Origin: Pseudomonadota bacterium
GTDB lineage: Bacteria; Pseudomonadota; Alphaproteobacteria; Rhizobiales; JAKPQE01
Assembly (NCBI GenBank): GCA_029572955.1
Contig: JAKPQE010000026.1
Location: forward strand, 1-64,000
Length of the DNA: 64,000 nt
Direction: 5' to 3'
Shown here in pieces: positions 50,631 to 60,743 of this stretch (positions are counted from its first letter, which is position 1; each line of letters opens with the position of its first letter). Below the pieces are notes generated by a model. That model saw nothing but the letters and a program-made list of their open reading frames with translations, did not search any database and was not told the DNA's origin. Both the position numbers and the translations under genes were made by a program.

Positions 50631-53624
50631 TCAGCCCCGGGCGGCTTCCCACTCGCGCATCGCGGCGGCGTCGCGCGGGGAAAGGTCCGGATAGTCGGGA
50701 TCGCTGCCGACCTCGGTCGATATCTTCCAGGACCGGGCACACTTGGTGCCGACGGCCCGCTCGGGGACGACGGCGACGCCGGGCACCTCGGCGAGGCGGA
50801 AGGCCTCGGCCGGACCGTCACCGGAAACGAGGCTGGCGGCGCTGGTGATGGCGATCTCGGCAAGGTCGATGCCGGCCATCGCGTCCATGATCTCGCCGTC
50901 GGCGACATGGACGAGCGGCGCGGCCTCGAGCGAGGAGCCGATCCGCTTCTCGCGGCGTTCCAGTTCGAGCGCGCCGGTGACGACGCGGCGAAGGGCGCGG
51001 ACCTTCTTCCACTTCTCGGCGAGGGCCTCGTCGCGCCATTCGGCCGGCACCTCGGGGAACTGGCGCAGATGCACCGAATCCGTCTCGGACGGGAAGCGCG
51101 ACAGCCAGGCCTCTTCCATGGTGAAGGGCAGAAGCGGGGCGAGCCAGGCGGTGATCGCTAAGAACAGGTGATCGAGCACCGTCAGGCAGGCGCGGCGGCG
51201 CAGGCTCGAGGCGGCGTCGCAATAGAGCGCGTCCTTGCGGATGTCGAAATAGAAGGCCGAGAGATCGACGACCATGAAGTTCGACAGCGCCGCGGTGACC
51301 CGCTTGAAGTCGAAGTCGTAGTAGCCCTGGCGCACGACACCGTCGAGCTCGGCGAGCCGATGCAGCATCAGCCGCTCGAGTTCAGGCATGTCGGCGGCCG
51401 CAATGCGCTCGTCCTCGCGGAAATGGGCGAGCGAGCCCAGCATCCAGCGGGTGGTGTTCCTGAGCTTGCGGTAGCTCTCGACGTTGGTCTTCAGGATCTC
51501 CCTGCCGATGCGCTGGTCCTCGGCATAGTCCGATGAAGCGACCCAGAGACGCAGGATGTCGGCGCCGTAGTCCTTGATGACGTCCTGCGGGAAGGTCTGG
51601 TTGCCGAGCGACTTCGACATCTTGCGGCCTTCCTCATCCATGGTGAAGCCATGGGTGACGAGGTCGTCATAGGGTGCGCGGCCGCGGGTACCGCAGGATT
51701 CCAGCAGCGAGGAATGGAACCAGCCACGGTGCTGGTCGGTGCCTTCCAGATAGAGCACCCGGTCCTTGCCGCCCTCGAACGGCCGCTTGACCGCGAGGTC
51801 GTCGCGCTTCTCCAGAACGAAGGCATGGGTCGAGCCGGAATCGAACCAGACGTCGAGGATGTCGGTGACCTTCTCCCAGTCGCCGACATTGTCGACGAGG
51901 CCGGTGAGGAAGCGCTCGCGCGCGCCCTCGACGAACCAGGCGTCGGCGCCCTCGGCGGTGAAAGCCTCGACGATCCGGCGGGTATATTCCCCGGTGCCGG
52001 CGAAACCGGCATTGGGGATGACTTCGCCGGTCGCCTGGTTGACGAAGACGACGATCGGCACGCCCCAGGCACGCTGGCGCGACAGCACCCAGTCCGGGCG
52101 CTTCTCGATCATGTTGAAGAGGCGCACCTGGCCGGACTGTGGCACGAAGCGGGTGTCGGCAATCGCCCGAAGCGCCCGGTGGCGCAGCGTATCGGTGCGC
52201 TCGGCGCCGCTGCCGGCCCAATCCTCGATGCCGGCGTTCGACAGGACCTTGTCCATCGAGGCGAACCACTGCGGCGTGTTGCGGAAGATGATCGGCTTCT
52301 TGGAACGCCAGGAGTGCGGATACTGGTGCTTCAGGCGTGCCCGGCCGATCAGGGCGCCGGCCTCGGCCAGGGCCTTGATGACGGCGTCGTTGGCATCGCC
52401 CTTCTTGCCGTTCTCGTCGATGACGCGGCAGCCGTCGAAACCCGGCGCGTCCTTGGTATAGAACCCGGCGGCGTCGACCGGATGGGGAACGACCGGAGAG
52501 ATGCCGGCGGCCTCGATCTCGGCCTTCTTCATCATCCAGATGTCGAAGTCTTCCGCGCCGTGGCTCGGCGCGGTGTGGACGAAGCCGGTGCCGTCCTCGT
52601 CGGTGACATGCTCGCCGTCGAGCATCGGCACCTTGAAGTCGTAGCCGAGAGCATGGAGCGGATGGGCGAGTGTGATCGCGCCGAGGTCGGCGGCGGTGAC
52701 GTCGCGCACCTTCTCGAACGCCTCGACGCGAGCCGCGGCCATCACCTTTTCGGCGAGACTGTCGGCGAGGACGTAGCGCTCGCCGACCTTGGCCCAGTTG
52801 TCCGCGGCCGCCTTGGTCACCTCATAGAGGCCGTAGCCGATGCGCGAGGAATAGGAGACGGCGCGGTTGCCGGGGATCGTCCAGGGCGTCGTCGTCCAGA
52901 TGACGACGAAGGCCGAGGCAAGATCGTCCGGCCCGGCGAGCAGCGGGAACTTCACGAAGATCGTGTCGGACTGGTAGTCCTGATACTCGACCTCGGCCTC
53001 GGCGAGGGCCGTGTGCTCGACGACCGACCACATGACGGGCTTCGAGCCGCGATAGAGCTGGCCGGTCCTGGCGAACTTGATCAGCTCGGCGGCGATCTGC
53101 GCCTCCGCGTCGAAGCTCATCGTCGTGTAGTAGTCCTTGAAGTCGCCCTCGACGCCGAGGCGGCGGAACTCGGCCGCCTGCGTGCCGATCCACTCGTCGG
53201 CGAACTGGCGGCACTCCTTGCGGAACTCGACGACCGGCACCTCGCGCTTGTCCTTGCCGGCAGCACGGTACTTCTCCTCGATCTTCCACTCGATCGGCAG
53301 GCCGTGGCAGTCCCAGCCGGGGACGTAGTTGGAGTCCCAGCCGACCATCTGCTTGGAGCGGGTGATGACGTCCTTCAGGATCTTGTTCAGCGCATGGCCG
53401 ATATGGAGATGGCCGTTCGCATAGGGCGGGCCGTCGTGCAGGATGTAGCGCGGCCGGCCGGCCGCGTCCTCGCGCAGGCGCTTGTAGAGGTTCATCGCGT
53501 CCCAGCGGGCGATGAACTCGGGTTCGCGCTGCGGCAGGCCCGCGCGCATCGGGAATTCGGTTTGCGGCAGATAGAGGGTCTCGGAATAGTCGCGGCCACC
53601 GGCCGCTTCGTCTTTCTTGCTCAT
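50631..53624 (-). CDS. ileS: Isoleucine--tRNA ligase
   Basis: A 997-residue class I synthetase. The HIGH motif lies in [15 protein letters not shown] (about 68-80), the editing-domain region follows with [16 protein letters not shown], and KMSKS occurs in [15 protein letters not shown]. The C-terminal anticodon-binding domain follows, but no clear terminal zinc-ribbon cysteines are seen. It charges tRNA-Ile and edits mischarged valine. The length fits bacterial IleS. Confidence 0.97.
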   Translation of the reverse strand: MSKKDEAAGGRDYSETLYLPQTEFPMRAGLPQREPEFIARWDAMNLYKRLREDAAGRPRYILHDGPPYANGHLHIGHALNKILKDVITRSKQMVGWDSNYVPGWDCHGLPIEWKIEEKYRAAGKDKREVPVVEFRKECRQFADEWIGTQAAEFRRLGVEGDFKDYYTTMSFDAEAQIAAELIKFARTGQLYRGSKPVMWSVVEHTALAEAEVEYQDYQSDTIFVKFPLLAGPDDLASAFVVIWTTTPWTIPGNRAVSYSSRIGYGLYEVTKAAADNWAKVGERYVLADSLAEKVMAAARVEAFEKVRDVTAADLGAITLAHPLHALGYDFKVPMLDGEHVTDEDGTGFVHTAPSHGAEDFDIWMMKKAEIEAAGISPVVPHPVDAAGFYTKDAPGFDGCRVIDENGKKGDANDAVIKALAEAGALIGRARLKHQYPHSWRSKKPIIFRNTPQWFASMDKVLSNAGIEDWAGSGAERTDTLRHRALRAIADTRFVPQSGQVRLFNMIEKRPDWVLSRQRAWGVPIVVFVNQATGEVIPNAGFAGTGEYTRRIVEAFTAEGADAWFVEGARERFLTGLVDNVGDWEKVTDILDVWFDSGSTHAFVLEKRDDLAVKRPFEGGKDRVLYLEGTDQHRGWFHSSLLESCGTRGRAPYDDLVTHGFTMDEEGRKMSKSLGNQTFPQDVIKDYGADILRLWVASSDYAEDQRIGREILKTNVESYRKLRNTTRWMLGSLAHFREDERIAAADMPELERLMLHRLAELDGVVRQGYYDFDFKRVTAALSNFMVVDLSAFYFDIRKDALYCDAASSLRRRACLTVLDHLFLAITAWLAPLLPFTMEEAWLSRFPSETDSVHLRQFPEVPAEWRDEALAEKWKKVRALRRVVTGALELERREKRIGSSLEAAPLVHVADGEIMDAMAGIDLAEIAITSAASLVSGDGPAEAFRLAEVPGVAVVPERAVGTKCARSWKISTEVGSDPDYPDLSPRDAAAMREWEAARG

Positions 53625-53976
53625 CGATCGATTCCGGAATGGTCGCCGACCCGGGCGGTCGGCTGAGAGCGGTTCTCTAGAGACTCATGAAGTCCTGGCG
53701 AAACTTGCGTGCTGCTGCCGCGGTCGCGACGGTCGCGCGCCCGGCCGGCTCGTCTTCCCCGGTCCCCCATGCGCAGGGCCACGCCCCGCCTCACACGGAG
53801 GCCGGGACGGTAATTCGCGCAGGCGGCGCGAGGCGCCAGGAACGGGTCTGATCGTAAGACATGGGCGCTTTCTAGTCGAAAACGGCGCAAAGAGGAATCG
53901 AAAAGACGCTGGCGGCCCTTCGCCTTTCGGGGCCGGGCGCCGCGATCGAACGCCGCGGCCGCAGGCGGAACGGCGC
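53625..53976 (-). other. 352-base gap between ileS and the ATP-grasp gene
   Basis: No supported gene. It should hold the ileS promoter, but I see no convincing -35/-10 pair. A minus-strand reading frame at 53791-53862 could encode a 23-residue peptide (MSYDQTRSWRLAPP followed by ARITVPASV) with only a weak ribosome site. A 10-base palindrome TCTCTAGAGA is at 53674-53683. GC-rich complementary stretches follow the ATP-grasp stop near 53,935-53,965. Confidence 0.4.
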
Positions 53977-54933
53977 TCAGAGCGTCTCGCGCGTGACCTC
54001 GCCGCCGCGAATGGAGAAGGCGGGATCGAGCGTCGCGTCGAGCACGGCGTTGTGGATCGGCCAGCCGTTCGGGTCGTCGAGCCAGCCGAACTGGCCGTTG
54101 GTGTTGACCTCGAGGAAGAACACGCCGTCGTCGCCGGTGATGAAATCGAGCCGGCCGTAGTGCAGCCCGAGCCGGTCCATATAGGCGCGGATGCTGTCGG
54201 CAAGGCGATCAGGCAGCAGCCAATCGCGCCACGGCTCGCTGGTCGTGCCGTTGCGGATGCGCCAGTCCTCGAGCCCGAGCTCGGCGCGCGTACGCTCCAT
54301 CTCGAAGCCGAAGCTGCGGCCGGCGACATAGACGACGGTCGCATCGCGCGTGCCGGGGGCGATCTCCTGGAGGAGCCAGGGCCAGGCGGGCGAAAGGTGT
54401 TCGCTGTCGACCGACTGGACGAAGATGTAGTGGTCGCGGTCCTCGCCGACGCCTTCGGTCGTCAGGCGCTTGACCATGCGCCGGCCGGCCGGCCAGCGCA
54501 CGCCCCATCCGGCGGCCCAGTCGGGCACGGTGAAGAATTCGCGGGCAACGCGCATCTGGGCGAGGCGGCCGACCCGGCGCGCGCCCGTCGGCTCCATCAG
54601 CCGCAGGACGCCGCGGGCGCGGGCGTGGTCGGCGATCTCGCGCATCAGCGTGTGGAGTTCGGCTTCGGTGGCGACGCGATCCTCGGGCGAGCCGCCCTCC
54701 CAGTCGGGCGTGTCGCGCAGCGACGGCCGGCGCCACAGGCAGGCCGTTACCTCGTCCGAGGTCACCGCCCGTCCGGTCGGGTCGTTGAAGGCATAGCCGT
54801 CCGCCGTCCAGGCGAAGCGGTACTCGGTCCACAGATCGATGTTGAAGCGAAAGACCGGCTCGCCCCGCTCCGCGCACAGGCTGACGATCATGTCGGCGGT
54901 GCCGTCAATGCTGTTGGAGAGCAGGAGCAGCAT
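53977..54933 (-). CDS. ATP-grasp ligase of the MvdD/graspetide type
   Basis: A 318-residue protein with an N-terminal pre-ATP-grasp region (LLLLSNSIDGTADMIV, CLWRRP) and an ATP-grasp core. The core includes FVQSVDSEHLSPAWPWLLQE, VVYVAGRSFGFEME, LDFITGDDGVFFLEVNTNGQ (metal-binding E and N) and FGWLDDPNGWPIHNAVLD. This arrangement matches ATP-grasp enzymes that form ester or amide crosslinks in RiPP peptides (MvdC/MvdD, TgnB). Some members act on other substrates. A small secreted protein is encoded 146 bases upstream on the same strand; no typical precursor peptide is obvious. Confidence 0.75.
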   Translation of the reverse strand: MLLLLSNSIDGTADMIVSLCAERGEPVFRFNIDLWTEYRFAWTADGYAFNDPTGRAVTSDEVTACLWRRPSLRDTPDWEGGSPEDRVATEAELHTLMREIADHARARGVLRLMEPTGARRVGRLAQMRVAREFFTVPDWAAGWGVRWPAGRRMVKRLTTEGVGEDRDHYIFVQSVDSEHLSPAWPWLLQEIAPGTRDATVVYVAGRSFGFEMERTRAELGLEDWRIRNGTTSEPWRDWLLPDRLADSIRAYMDRLGLHYGRLDFITGDDGVFFLEVNTNGQFGWLDDPNGWPIHNAVLDATLDPAFSIRGGEVTRETL

Positions 54934-55079
54934 ACCCCTTCCCTACTCGTCGCCGGATCCGGCGCCGGCGCCGCTCATCCCTTCGCGGATTCGACGAACG
55001 GCTCCAGCTCTTCGTTCTGTCGCGTTTCCGGACGGCGAACCGGTTTCCACTTCGCCTGGAAACGCTCGAGCGCGTTCGA

Positions 55080-55337
55080 TCAGTCGAAACCGCAATCGTG
55101 GACCTGGTCGGTCTGACCGTTGCGCTGGGTCTCCCAGCCGTCGGTGTTGCAGTTCGCGGTGCTGTCGGCGAGCCGCTTGCCGGGCACCCGCTTCACCTGC
55201 TGGCGATCCCAGTCATAGGTCATTTCCCCGAGATCGACGATCTGGGGACGGGTCGCGAGCGAGAACGGCGTGATGTCGGTCGCCGCCTGCGGCGCGGCGG
55301 TGGTGAGCAGAAGTGCGCTTGCAGAGAGAAGCATCAT
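55080..55337 (-). CDS. Small secreted Cys-containing protein
   Basis: 85 residues (84 from the second ATG at 55334). GGGAGG lies three bases before the first ATG and six before the second, a strong ribosome site. The N-terminus is a signal peptide (MMLLSASALLLTTAAPQAA). The mature part is about 65 residues with two cysteines, in ANCNTDGWETQ and VHDCGFD, the latter ending the protein; they could form a disulfide. It is rich in Thr, Asp, Gln. No family is recognised. Being next to the ATP-grasp gene it might be its substrate, but a signal peptide is unusual for that. Reading continues in frame for 34 codons after the stop. Confidence 0.65.
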   Translation of the reverse strand: MMLLSASALLLTTAAPQAATDITPFSLATRPQIVDLGEMTYDWDRQQVKRVPGKRLADSTANCNTDGWETQRNGQTDQVHDCGFD

Positions 55338-55509
55338 TGACCTCCCGATTCCGAACACTCTTCCGGCGCTGTTCGCTTTTGGAGCTTCGGGAACCCAACG
55401 TTCGCTCCCGTCACCTGACGGGAACACCACGAACATAGCATCTTCGTGGAAGGGCGGCGACGGATTGTGCAATGGCGCGAACGCGGTAGCCGTCGCGTGC
55501 CCGATTTCG

Positions 55510-56505
55510 TCAGGATTCGGCGTGGCCGATTCCGGCCGGCCCGGCCGGGTTCTCCCCCGGGACAGCGGCAGTTTGGCGCACCTCGTGCGCCCGTACGCGG
55601 CGCTCGCGGTGGGCGATGTAGAGGCCCGAGCCGACGATCAGGGCAATGCCGATCCAGGTCAGCGGCGCCGGGAAATCGCCGAACATCAGGAAGCCGAGCG
55701 CCGTCGCCGAGACGATCTCGATGTAGTTGAGCGGGGCGAGCACCGCCGCCGGCGCGCGGGCGAATGCCATCACCACGAGGACGTGGCTGAAGAAGGAGAT
55801 GATCCCGACCGAGGCGAGCAGCGGCCATTGCAGCAGCGTCGGCGCGCTCGCGGTCCAGCCGGGGATGCCGGCAGCCGTGGTGACGAGGAGGGCGAGGCTC
55901 GTGACGGCGGCGCCGGTCAGGCCGGCACTCGCCATCATCGACAGGGTCGAGGTGGTGCCGGCGAGCGAGCGGGTGAGGATCAGGTAGATCGCGAAGAAGA
56001 TCGCCGACACCGCCGGCAAGAGCGCATGGATGCCGAAGAGGCTCCAGCCCGGCCGGATGATGACGAGGGCGCCGAGGAAGCCGACGGCGACGGCGATCCA
56101 GCGGCGCGGACCAACCTTTTCGCCAAGTACCAGCGCCGACATGCCGGTCAGCACCATCGGTTCGATGAAGAAGATCGCAAGACCGTCGGCGAGCGGCATG
56201 CGCTGCACCGCCGTGAACCAGCAAAGCGTCGCCCCGGCGAGCGCGGCGCCGCGCAGGGCGTGGCGCAGGAACGGACGCGGCAGCAGCGTCAGGCGCTGGC
56301 GCAGCACGAGAGCGGCGAGAACGGCCGCGACGGCCTGGAAGACGAAGCGGCCGACGGCGACCTCGAGCGAGGGCAGGCTCTGGCCGAGGTATTTGGCGAT
56401 CGCGTCCATCAGCGGGACGACGACCATGGCGACGGTCATCAGGCCGATGCCGGCCAGCACGGTGTCGGGCGCAGCCCCCCGGCCGGGCATCTTGATGCTA
56501 CCCAC
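55510..56505 (-). CDS. EamA-family (DMT superfamily) membrane transporter
   Basis: About 331 residues with ten predicted membrane helices in two EamA repeats: LAGIGLMTVAMVVVPLMDAI ... FIEPMVLTGMSALVLGEKVG and AVSAIFFAIYLILTRSLAG ... LNYIEIVSATALGFLMFGDF. The substrate is probably an amino acid derivative or metabolite exported or taken up, and cannot be told. GTG 56505 is used; ATG 56490 would remove five residues. It is minus strand, 113 bases from ribF. Confidence 0.87.
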   Translation of the reverse strand: MGSIKMPGRGAAPDTVLAGIGLMTVAMVVVPLMDAIAKYLGQSLPSLEVAVGRFVFQAVAAVLAALVLRQRLTLLPRPFLRHALRGAALAGATLCWFTAVQRMPLADGLAIFFIEPMVLTGMSALVLGEKVGPRRWIAVAVGFLGALVIIRPGWSLFGIHALLPAVSAIFFAIYLILTRSLAGTTSTLSMMASAGLTGAAVTSLALLVTTAAGIPGWTASAPTLLQWPLLASVGIISFFSHVLVVMAFARAPAAVLAPLNYIEIVSATALGFLMFGDFPAPLTWIGIALIVGSGLYIAHRERRVRAHEVRQTAAVPGENPAGPAGIGHAES

Positions 56506-56618
56506 GGAACCAGCCTGTCATCGACGAGAGAACCGCGCCGGCGCCTGGCCGCGCGGCAACACCGGATTGGCGCATTCGCCGCGACAAAGCAAACGAATTC
56601 GGGACCGGTCGGGCAGGC

Positions 56619-57620
56619 TCAGCCGACGAGGCCGATGGCGAGATCGAGCGGCGAAAGTGTGCGGGCCGCAGCGAGGATAGCGCGGGCCTCGTCGCTGTCG
56701 CGGCCCATCTGCTCGACGAGCGCCTCGACGCTCTCGAACTTCGCCTCGGGGCGGATGTAGCCGTGCAGCGCGACCTCGACCTCGGCACCATAGAGATCGC
56801 CGGAGAAATCGAAGACGAAGACCTCGAGCAGCGGCGCGCCGTCGTCGAAGGTCGGCCGGCGGCCATAGCTGGCGACGCCCCGATGCAGCACGCCGTCGTG
56901 GCGCAGGGTCACGGCGTAGATGCCGTGGCGCAGCCGGCAATCGGCCCCGAGCGCCATGTTGGCCGTCGGAAAGCCGAGCAGGCGGCCGCGCTTGTCGCCG
57001 TGGCGCACCGTGGCGCGCACGAACCAGTGATAGCCGAGGAGGCCGTTGGCGAGGGTGACGTCGCCCGCCTCGAGCGCGGCGCGGATGCGGCTCGAGGAGA
57101 CGAGATTGTCACCCTCGTCGGAGAAGCCGTCGACCACGGTGACGCCGAAGCCGCGGTCGGCGCCCGCCGCCTTGAGGAAGGCCGGCGAGCCCTGGCGGCC
57201 CTTGCCGAAATGGAAATCGTGGCCGGTGACGGCATGGCGCATGCCGAGGGTGCCGATCAGCACGTCGCCGATGAACGCGTCGGCCGAACGGCCGGCGAAG
57301 TCGCGCGTGAAGGGAACGACGACGACGCCGTCGAGACCGAGCGCCTCCATGACCTCGGCCTTGACGTCGGGCGGGGTCAGGCGGAAGACCGGCGCGTCCG
57401 GCTTGAACAGGGTGCGCGGATGCGGCTCGAAGGTCATGGCGATGGCCGGCACGTCGAGGCGGGCGGCATGGTCGCGGGCGACATCGAGCACGGCCTGATG
57501 ACCCCGGTGGACGCCGTCGAAATTGCCGATCGCCACCACCGCGCCGCGCAGCTCGTCCGGGAACGCGGCAAGGTCGGCGATATGATGGAAGGGGGCGTCT
57601 GTCGTGGCGGGACCGTGCAT
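56619..57620 (-). CDS. ribF: Bifunctional riboflavin kinase/FAD synthetase
   Basis: A 333-residue enzyme. The adenylyltransferase domain has AIGNFDGVHRGHQAVL (nucleotidyl-transfer GxFDGxHxGH) and FGKGRQGSPAFL. The C-terminal kinase domain has GRLLGFPTANM and YGRRPTFDDG. It makes FMN from riboflavin and then FAD. ATG 57620 is preferred over the GTG one codon upstream. Confidence 0.95.
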   Translation of the reverse strand: MHGPATTDAPFHHIADLAAFPDELRGAVVAIGNFDGVHRGHQAVLDVARDHAARLDVPAIAMTFEPHPRTLFKPDAPVFRLTPPDVKAEVMEALGLDGVVVVPFTRDFAGRSADAFIGDVLIGTLGMRHAVTGHDFHFGKGRQGSPAFLKAAGADRGFGVTVVDGFSDEGDNLVSSSRIRAALEAGDVTLANGLLGYHWFVRATVRHGDKRGRLLGFPTANMALGADCRLRHGIYAVTLRHDGVLHRGVASYGRRPTFDDGAPLLEVFVFDFSGDLYGAEVEVALHGYIRPEAKFESVEALVEQMGRDSDEARAILAAARTLSPLDLAIGLVG

Positions 57621-57744
57621 CACCTGCTCTCCGGCTCGAAAGCTCTCCGGCTCGAGGGCGCGCGACCGTGACGCTTTCGGGCGCCGACGTCAAGCCGGCG
57701 CCCGATGCGGATGCTGTGCGGGGATGGTGGTGCGGCCTTCGGCC

Positions 57745-58185
57745 TTACTCGGTCGGGCGCTTGGGCACCATGACCATGGCCTCGCCGTCGAGCACCTTGG
57801 TGCCGTCGACCTCGGCCTCGCAGTGCAGGCGGGCGCGACGTCCCTTGTCGATGAGCTCGATCACCTCGACCGAAACGACGACGACGTCGCCGATCTTCAC
57901 CGGCGCATAGAAATTGAGGGTCTGGGACAGATAGACGGCGCCCGGGCCCGGCAGGCGGGTGCCGAGGATCGCCGAGATCAGGCTCGCCGTATAGAGGCCG
58001 TGGGCGATGCGCTGTCCGAACCGGGTCTTCGACGCGTAGACGTCGCACAGATGAATCGGATTGGCGTCTCCCGAGATCTCGGCGAAACCGACGATGTCCG
58101 AATCCATCACGGTTTTCATGATGGATTCTTTCATACCGACCGAGAGATCCTCGTAGTAATAGCTGCGAAGTTCGTGGATCGTCAT
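57745..58185 (-). CDS. MaoC-family (R)-hydratase-like hot-dog protein
   Basis: A 146-residue single hot-dog fold: FAEISGDANPIHLCDVYAS (the hydratase motif with catalytic Asp and His) and FGQRIAHGLYTASLIS. It resembles (R)-specific enoyl-CoA hydratases such as PhaJ/MaoC; the exact acyl-CoA is unknown. ATG 58185 is chosen, and the open frame to 58314 lacks conserved residues. The 256 bases between it and cheY must hold both divergent promoters, but I see no convincing consensus. Confidence 0.85.
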   Translation of the reverse strand: MTIHELRSYYYEDLSVGMKESIMKTVMDSDIVGFAEISGDANPIHLCDVYASKTRFGQRIAHGLYTASLISAILGTRLPGPGAVYLSQTLNFYAPVKIGDVVVVSVEVIELIDKGRRARLHCEAEVDGTKVLDGEAMVMVPKRPTE

Positions 58186-58441
58186 CGCGATTCCCCGCGC
58201 CAGTGCCGTGCGTGACAGGTTGGCGAAACGGTAGTCGGTTTTTTGTTGCGGTGCAATAGAACCTTGGCAAGGCGCGGCAATCGGCGACCTTTTCCCGATT
58301 AACGGGTTTTTCAATTCCTCCTCGTATAGTGATCTCGGTATGGGGAGGCCGCGCTGTTGGCCTCGTTCAGTCGAGCAGGGAAAAAGTCAACAAAAGCGAA
58401 GACGAACAGTCTCGTTCAAATAGCGTGGAGTGGAGTAAACA

Positions 58442-58825
58442 ATGGCCGTTGATACGTCGATGCCGGTCCTCGTGGTCGATGACTACAAGACCATGATCCG
58501 GATCATTCGGAATCTCCTCAAGCAGCTTGGCTTCAACGACGTCGACGAGGCGTCGGATGGCACCGAGGCACTGGAGAGGCTGAAGGAGCGCCGCTACGGC
58601 CTCGTCATCTCCGACTGGAACATGGAGCCGATGACCGGTTACGAGCTGCTGAAGCAGGTCCGTTCCGACGCCTCCATCGGCAAGACCCCGTTCATCATGG
58701 TCACCGCGGAATCGAAGACGGAGAACGTCATCGCCGCCAAGAAGGCCGGCGTGAACAACTACATCGTCAAGCCGTTCAACGCGCAGACCCTGAAGGGCAA
58801 GATCGACGCCGTCTTCGGCGAGTGA
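58442..58825 (+). CDS. cheY: CheY-type single-domain response regulator
   Basis: A 127-residue receiver domain with all key residues: Asp13-Asp14, phospho-acceptor Asp58 in VISDWNMEP, Thr88 in MVTAES and Lys110 in VKPF. Phosphorylated CheY binds the flagellar switch. GGAGT six bases upstream of ATG 58442 is a good ribosome site. cheZ follows 195 bases downstream. A GGCC-rich hairpin (58840-58856) lies just after the stop. Confidence 0.92.
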   Translation: MAVDTSMPVLVVDDYKTMIRIIRNLLKQLGFNDVDEASDGTEALERLKERRYGLVISDWNMEPMTGYELLKQVRSDASIGKTPFIMVTAESKTENVIAAKKAGVNNYIVKPFNAQTLKGKIDAVFGE

Positions 58826-59020
58826 TCGACCGGCGGCGGCAGGCCGGCGCGGCCTGACGCGACGCCGACCGCGTTTCGTGACGACATTCCGTCCGCCGGC
58901 ACGGGGGCCGCACGGAAGGACGCGGATTTGCCATGCCGGGCGGGTGCCTCGCGCCCTTTCCCGCGGCATCCGCCGGACCTGTGGGGCCGAGAGCCTGCGG
59001 GTCCCTGGAAGGGGACGGTA

Positions 59021-59698
59021 ATGATCAAGATGGACGAGGCCCGGGTCGAAAAACTCGCCGGCTATCTGCGCGACCGCCGCATCAAGGACCGTTCGGTCGG
59101 CGATGTGATGGCACTGGCCGAGATCATGGCCGAGGCGCTGCAGGATTTCATGCAGACCTTCGACCAGACGCTCTATCACGAACTCGGCGAGATCGGCCGC
59201 GAGATCGCCGAGATGAAGACGGAGATCGGCCGGCTGCGCCCGGGCGAGATCCGCAGCGCCCACATTCCGGAGGCCGGCCGCGAACTCGACGCCATCGTCG
59301 AGGCGACCGAGGCGGCGACCCACACGATCATGGAAGCGGCCGAGGTCATCATGGAGGCCGACGGGTCGGACGCGGACGCCTACAAGAACCTCGTCGACGC
59401 CCGCGTCATCGAGATCTTCGAGGCCTGCTCGTTCCAGGACATCACCGGCCAGCGCATCGGCAAGGTGGTCGAGACGCTGCAGGCGATCGACGAGCGCATT
59501 TCCCGGCTCACGGACCGGCTGAGCGTTGCCGACTTCGTCGACGCCGAGCCCTCGGAGGAGGAATGCGCCCGCGAGAAGCGCAAGCGCGAGCTGATCCTGC
59601 ACGGACCGCAGCACAAGGGCGAAGGCGTCAGCCAGGACGACGTCGACGCGATGTTCGGCCCGGCCTCGCAGGACGACATCGACAAGCTGTTCGACTGA
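59021..59698 (+). CDS. cheZ: CheZ-type chemotaxis protein phosphatase
   Basis: A 225-residue helical protein. Its conserved C-terminal core reads DARVIEIFEACSFQDITGQRIGKVVETLQ, including the catalytic Asp/Gln of the FQDxTGQ motif. It ends with DDIDKLFD, a CheY-binding tail; a similar DDVDAMFG lies just before. It dephosphorylates CheY. ATG 59021 is preceded by GGAAGGGGA. The longer open frame from 58928 has no conserved residues. Confidence 0.92.
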   Translation: MIKMDEARVEKLAGYLRDRRIKDRSVGDVMALAEIMAEALQDFMQTFDQTLYHELGEIGREIAEMKTEIGRLRPGEIRSAHIPEAGRELDAIVEATEAATHTIMEAAEVIMEADGSDADAYKNLVDARVIEIFEACSFQDITGQRIGKVVETLQAIDERISRLTDRLSVADFVDAEPSEEECAREKRKRELILHGPQHKGEGVSQDDVDAMFGPASQDDIDKLFD

Positions 59699-59807
59699 AC
59701 GCCGCCACCCGCGAGAATTCGACGGGCGCCCGCCGACAAGGCCGGGCGCCCGCTGCATTTTCAGGGCCGCGATCGAGGTCCGGATGCGCGCGTGAAACCG
59801 GCGCCGG

Positions 59808-60680
59808 CTACCAGCGCAGGCGCGGCTGGACGCCGATCGGAGTGACGCCGCCGGCGGCGAGCAACTCGGCGAGGCGGCGCGGATCGGGCGTCTCGACCGG
59901 GCCGAGCTCGGCGCCGTGGATGCCGCCGGAAACGAACAGGGCATCGATGCCCTGGGCGGCGGCGCCGGCAAGGTCGGTGCGCACCGAATCGCCGATGGCC
60001 AGCACCCGGGCGCGATCGACGGCGCCGCCCGACAATCCGGCAAGGCTGGCAAGCGCCGCCTCGTAGACTTCCGGATGCGGCTTGCCGATGACCCGGGTCG
60101 GGGCACCGAGGCCGGCATAGACGTCGGCGAGCGCGCCGGCGCAGTAGACGAGATCGCTGCCGCGCTCGACGACCTTGTCGGGATTGGCGCAGATCATCGC
60201 GAGCCCGCGCCCGGCGAGCCGCGTCAGGCTGTCGACATAGTCGTCCGGCGTCTCGGTGACGTCGTCGAAAAGGCCGGTGCAGACGACGACCTCGGCGCGA
60301 TCCTCGCCGACCAGGTCGACATCGAGCCCCTCGAACAGGGCATGGTCGCGCTCCGGCCCGATATGGTGGACGCGGGCGCCGCCATACTGGCCGGCGAGCA
60401 GGTCGTGGGTGACGTCGCCGGAGGTGACGAAACCGTCGAAGGCGTCGCCCGGCACGCCGATGCCGGCGAATTGCGGGCGCACCGACCAGTTCGGCCGCGG
60501 CGCATTGGACAGCAGCACGACGTGGCCGCCCTTGGCGCGGAAGGCGCGCAGCGCCGCGCAGGCCTCGGGCCAGGCGGTGAGGCCGTTGTGCACGACGCCC
60601 CACAGGTCGCAGAGGATGCCGTCGTAGCGATCGGCGATCGTGGAGAAGCCGGGGAGAAGATCGATGGTCTCGGTGCTCAT
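59808..60680 (-). CDS. HAD-superfamily subfamily IIA hydrolase (TIGR01459 type)
   Basis: A 290-residue phosphatase-like protein: motif I ILCDLWGVVHNG (nucleophile Asp, then Trp-Gly-Val), motif II VVLLSNAPRPN, KPHPEVYEAAL and AIGDSVRTDLAGAA. The DxWGVxHxG start and size match the TIGR01459 family, common next to ribF/ileS in alphaproteobacteria. The substrate is unknown; a sugar or nucleotide phosphate is likely. Confidence 0.9.
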   Translation of the reverse strand: MSTETIDLLPGFSTIADRYDGILCDLWGVVHNGLTAWPEACAALRAFRAKGGHVVLLSNAPRPNWSVRPQFAGIGVPGDAFDGFVTSGDVTHDLLAGQYGGARVHHIGPERDHALFEGLDVDLVGEDRAEVVVCTGLFDDVTETPDDYVDSLTRLAGRGLAMICANPDKVVERGSDLVYCAGALADVYAGLGAPTRVIGKPHPEVYEAALASLAGLSGGAVDRARVLAIGDSVRTDLAGAAAQGIDALFVSGGIHGAELGPVETPDPRRLAELLAAGGVTPIGVQPRLRW

Positions 60681-60743
60681 GGCGCTGCGATAGGCCGACG
60701 CGGGGCGAGGGTCAAGTGGCGGGCGAGGTCCCGGGGTCTCGCG

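Noticed and set aside
58840-58856. Terminator after cheY
   Set aside because: A 6-bp GGCC-type stem without a T-run; too weak to call.
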